A DNA stretch of 64,000 bases from Hirundichthys speculiger (taxonomy: Eukaryota; Chordata; Actinopteri; Beloniformes; Exocoetidae): positions 496,001 to 560,000 of the forward strand of contig JAGFBZ010000725.1 in assembly GCA_018398805.1 (NCBI GenBank), in the 5' to 3' direction. Under the pieces are notes generated by a model. It was not told the DNA's origin. It was given only the letters and a program-made list of their open reading frames with translations, and ran no database searches. The position numbers and the translations under genes were made by a program. This document shows positions 63,431 to 64,000 of the stretch, in pieces. How positions within the stretch are numbered: position 1 is the stretch's first letter; each line of letters begins with the position of its first letter.

Positions 63431-64000
63431 TCCAGGATTGAGACTTTGAGTGGCAGGTTAACGAGGGCTTTAATTACAGACGGAGATCTGTTTGTCAGTG
63501 ACGGGGCTTAAACCGGGTTTGATCAGGGATCAAGTCTGGATCCGTCAGTTATCCTGGATGAACTCATCCTCCAGTCGGATCCGTTGAGTTTCCGCTGGTC
63601 TGGTCTGGACCAGGACTTCTGAATCCTGCTGCTCTGATCTCATCAGTCAGACGTCACTGTGATTGAAAATCAATTTAATGATCAGTTATTGATGATCTTC
63701 TGCGTGTTTCCTTATTTTCATCAGGCTGCATTAAACATAATCAAAATAAGTGTAATTCTGCGTTATGATCATCGTATCTTCAGCCGTTTAGGCTAAATTA
63801 TAAAGGACTTCAGGAAGGTTAATACTTGATCTCAGACCATTTCTCCAGTTTAATTCCAGATGTTGAGACAGTCAAACAGTTTCCAGAGGTGATGAAGGTG
63901 AAGTTGATGAAGAGAGTGGTAGTTTACTCCATATAAACGATGATTTAGATGAAGCAGCTCTCCAGAAGGACGTCAAGACTGCAAGAGACCTTCAGGACCT
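63431..64000. other. intron sequence at window end
   Basis: Complex sequence without recognised exon or repeat. Confidence 0.35.

Overview
The window reads as nuclear DNA of a bony fish, probably a percomorph-type teleost. The evidence is twelve spliced exons with vertebrate GT-AG sites that encode an EGF-repeat receptor, a set of fish-type DNA transposons (hAT elements with 8-bp target duplications, degraded Tc1-like elements), a tRNA-derived SINE with a (TGGA)n tail, and very many minisatellites. The species cannot be told from the sequence.

One gene is supported: the 3' half of megf11 (multiple EGF-like domains 11) on the + strand. Exons lie at 6697-6817, 9178-9341, 9424-9526, 22262-22408, 27670-27804, 34804-34932, 37938-38066, 42597-42725, 55361-55489, 55580-55813, 57835-57956 and 62085-62154. 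They total 1612 coding bases, keep one open frame across all eleven junctions, and encode the C-terminal EGF/laminin-type modules, the transmembrane segment and the start of the cytoplasmic tail. The first exons and the last exons (ITAM-like region and stop codon) lie outside the window. The assignment to MEGF11 rather than MEGF10 rests mainly on the juxtamembrane sequence [17 protein letters not shown].

The rest is intron, dominated by tandem repeats. Eighteen arrays cover roughly 28-29 kb, about 45% of the window, against 2.5% for exons. Most of the larger introns carry their own unrelated minisatellite: 15-bp and 11-bp arrays in intron A-B; 10-, 19- and 20-bp arrays in C-D; 11-bp-type and 6-bp arrays in D-E; 28-, 9- and 25-bp arrays in E-F; a telomere-like array in F-G; an 11.8-kb 21-bp array in H-I; a 3.7-kb 30-bp array in K-L. 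Several show higher-order block duplications. Long open frames inside the arrays follow from units that are multiples of three and free of stops; I do not annotate them as genes.

Transposons fill much of the remainder: five hAT-type elements or relics (5390-6175, 12013-13193, 22453-23109, 39454-40572, 40894-42013), a short MITE (20017-20320), an unusual inverted-repeat element whose body is a 19-bp array (14100-15560), a solo LTR with a 5-bp target duplication (36912-37304), a LINE 3' fragment, one full and one truncated SINE, and several Tc1-like relics. The observations most worth testing are the tandem-repeat load of this one gene, the splice-signal-like content of some arrays, the TG tract at the exon D acceptor, and the SINE that landed inside the 21-bp array.
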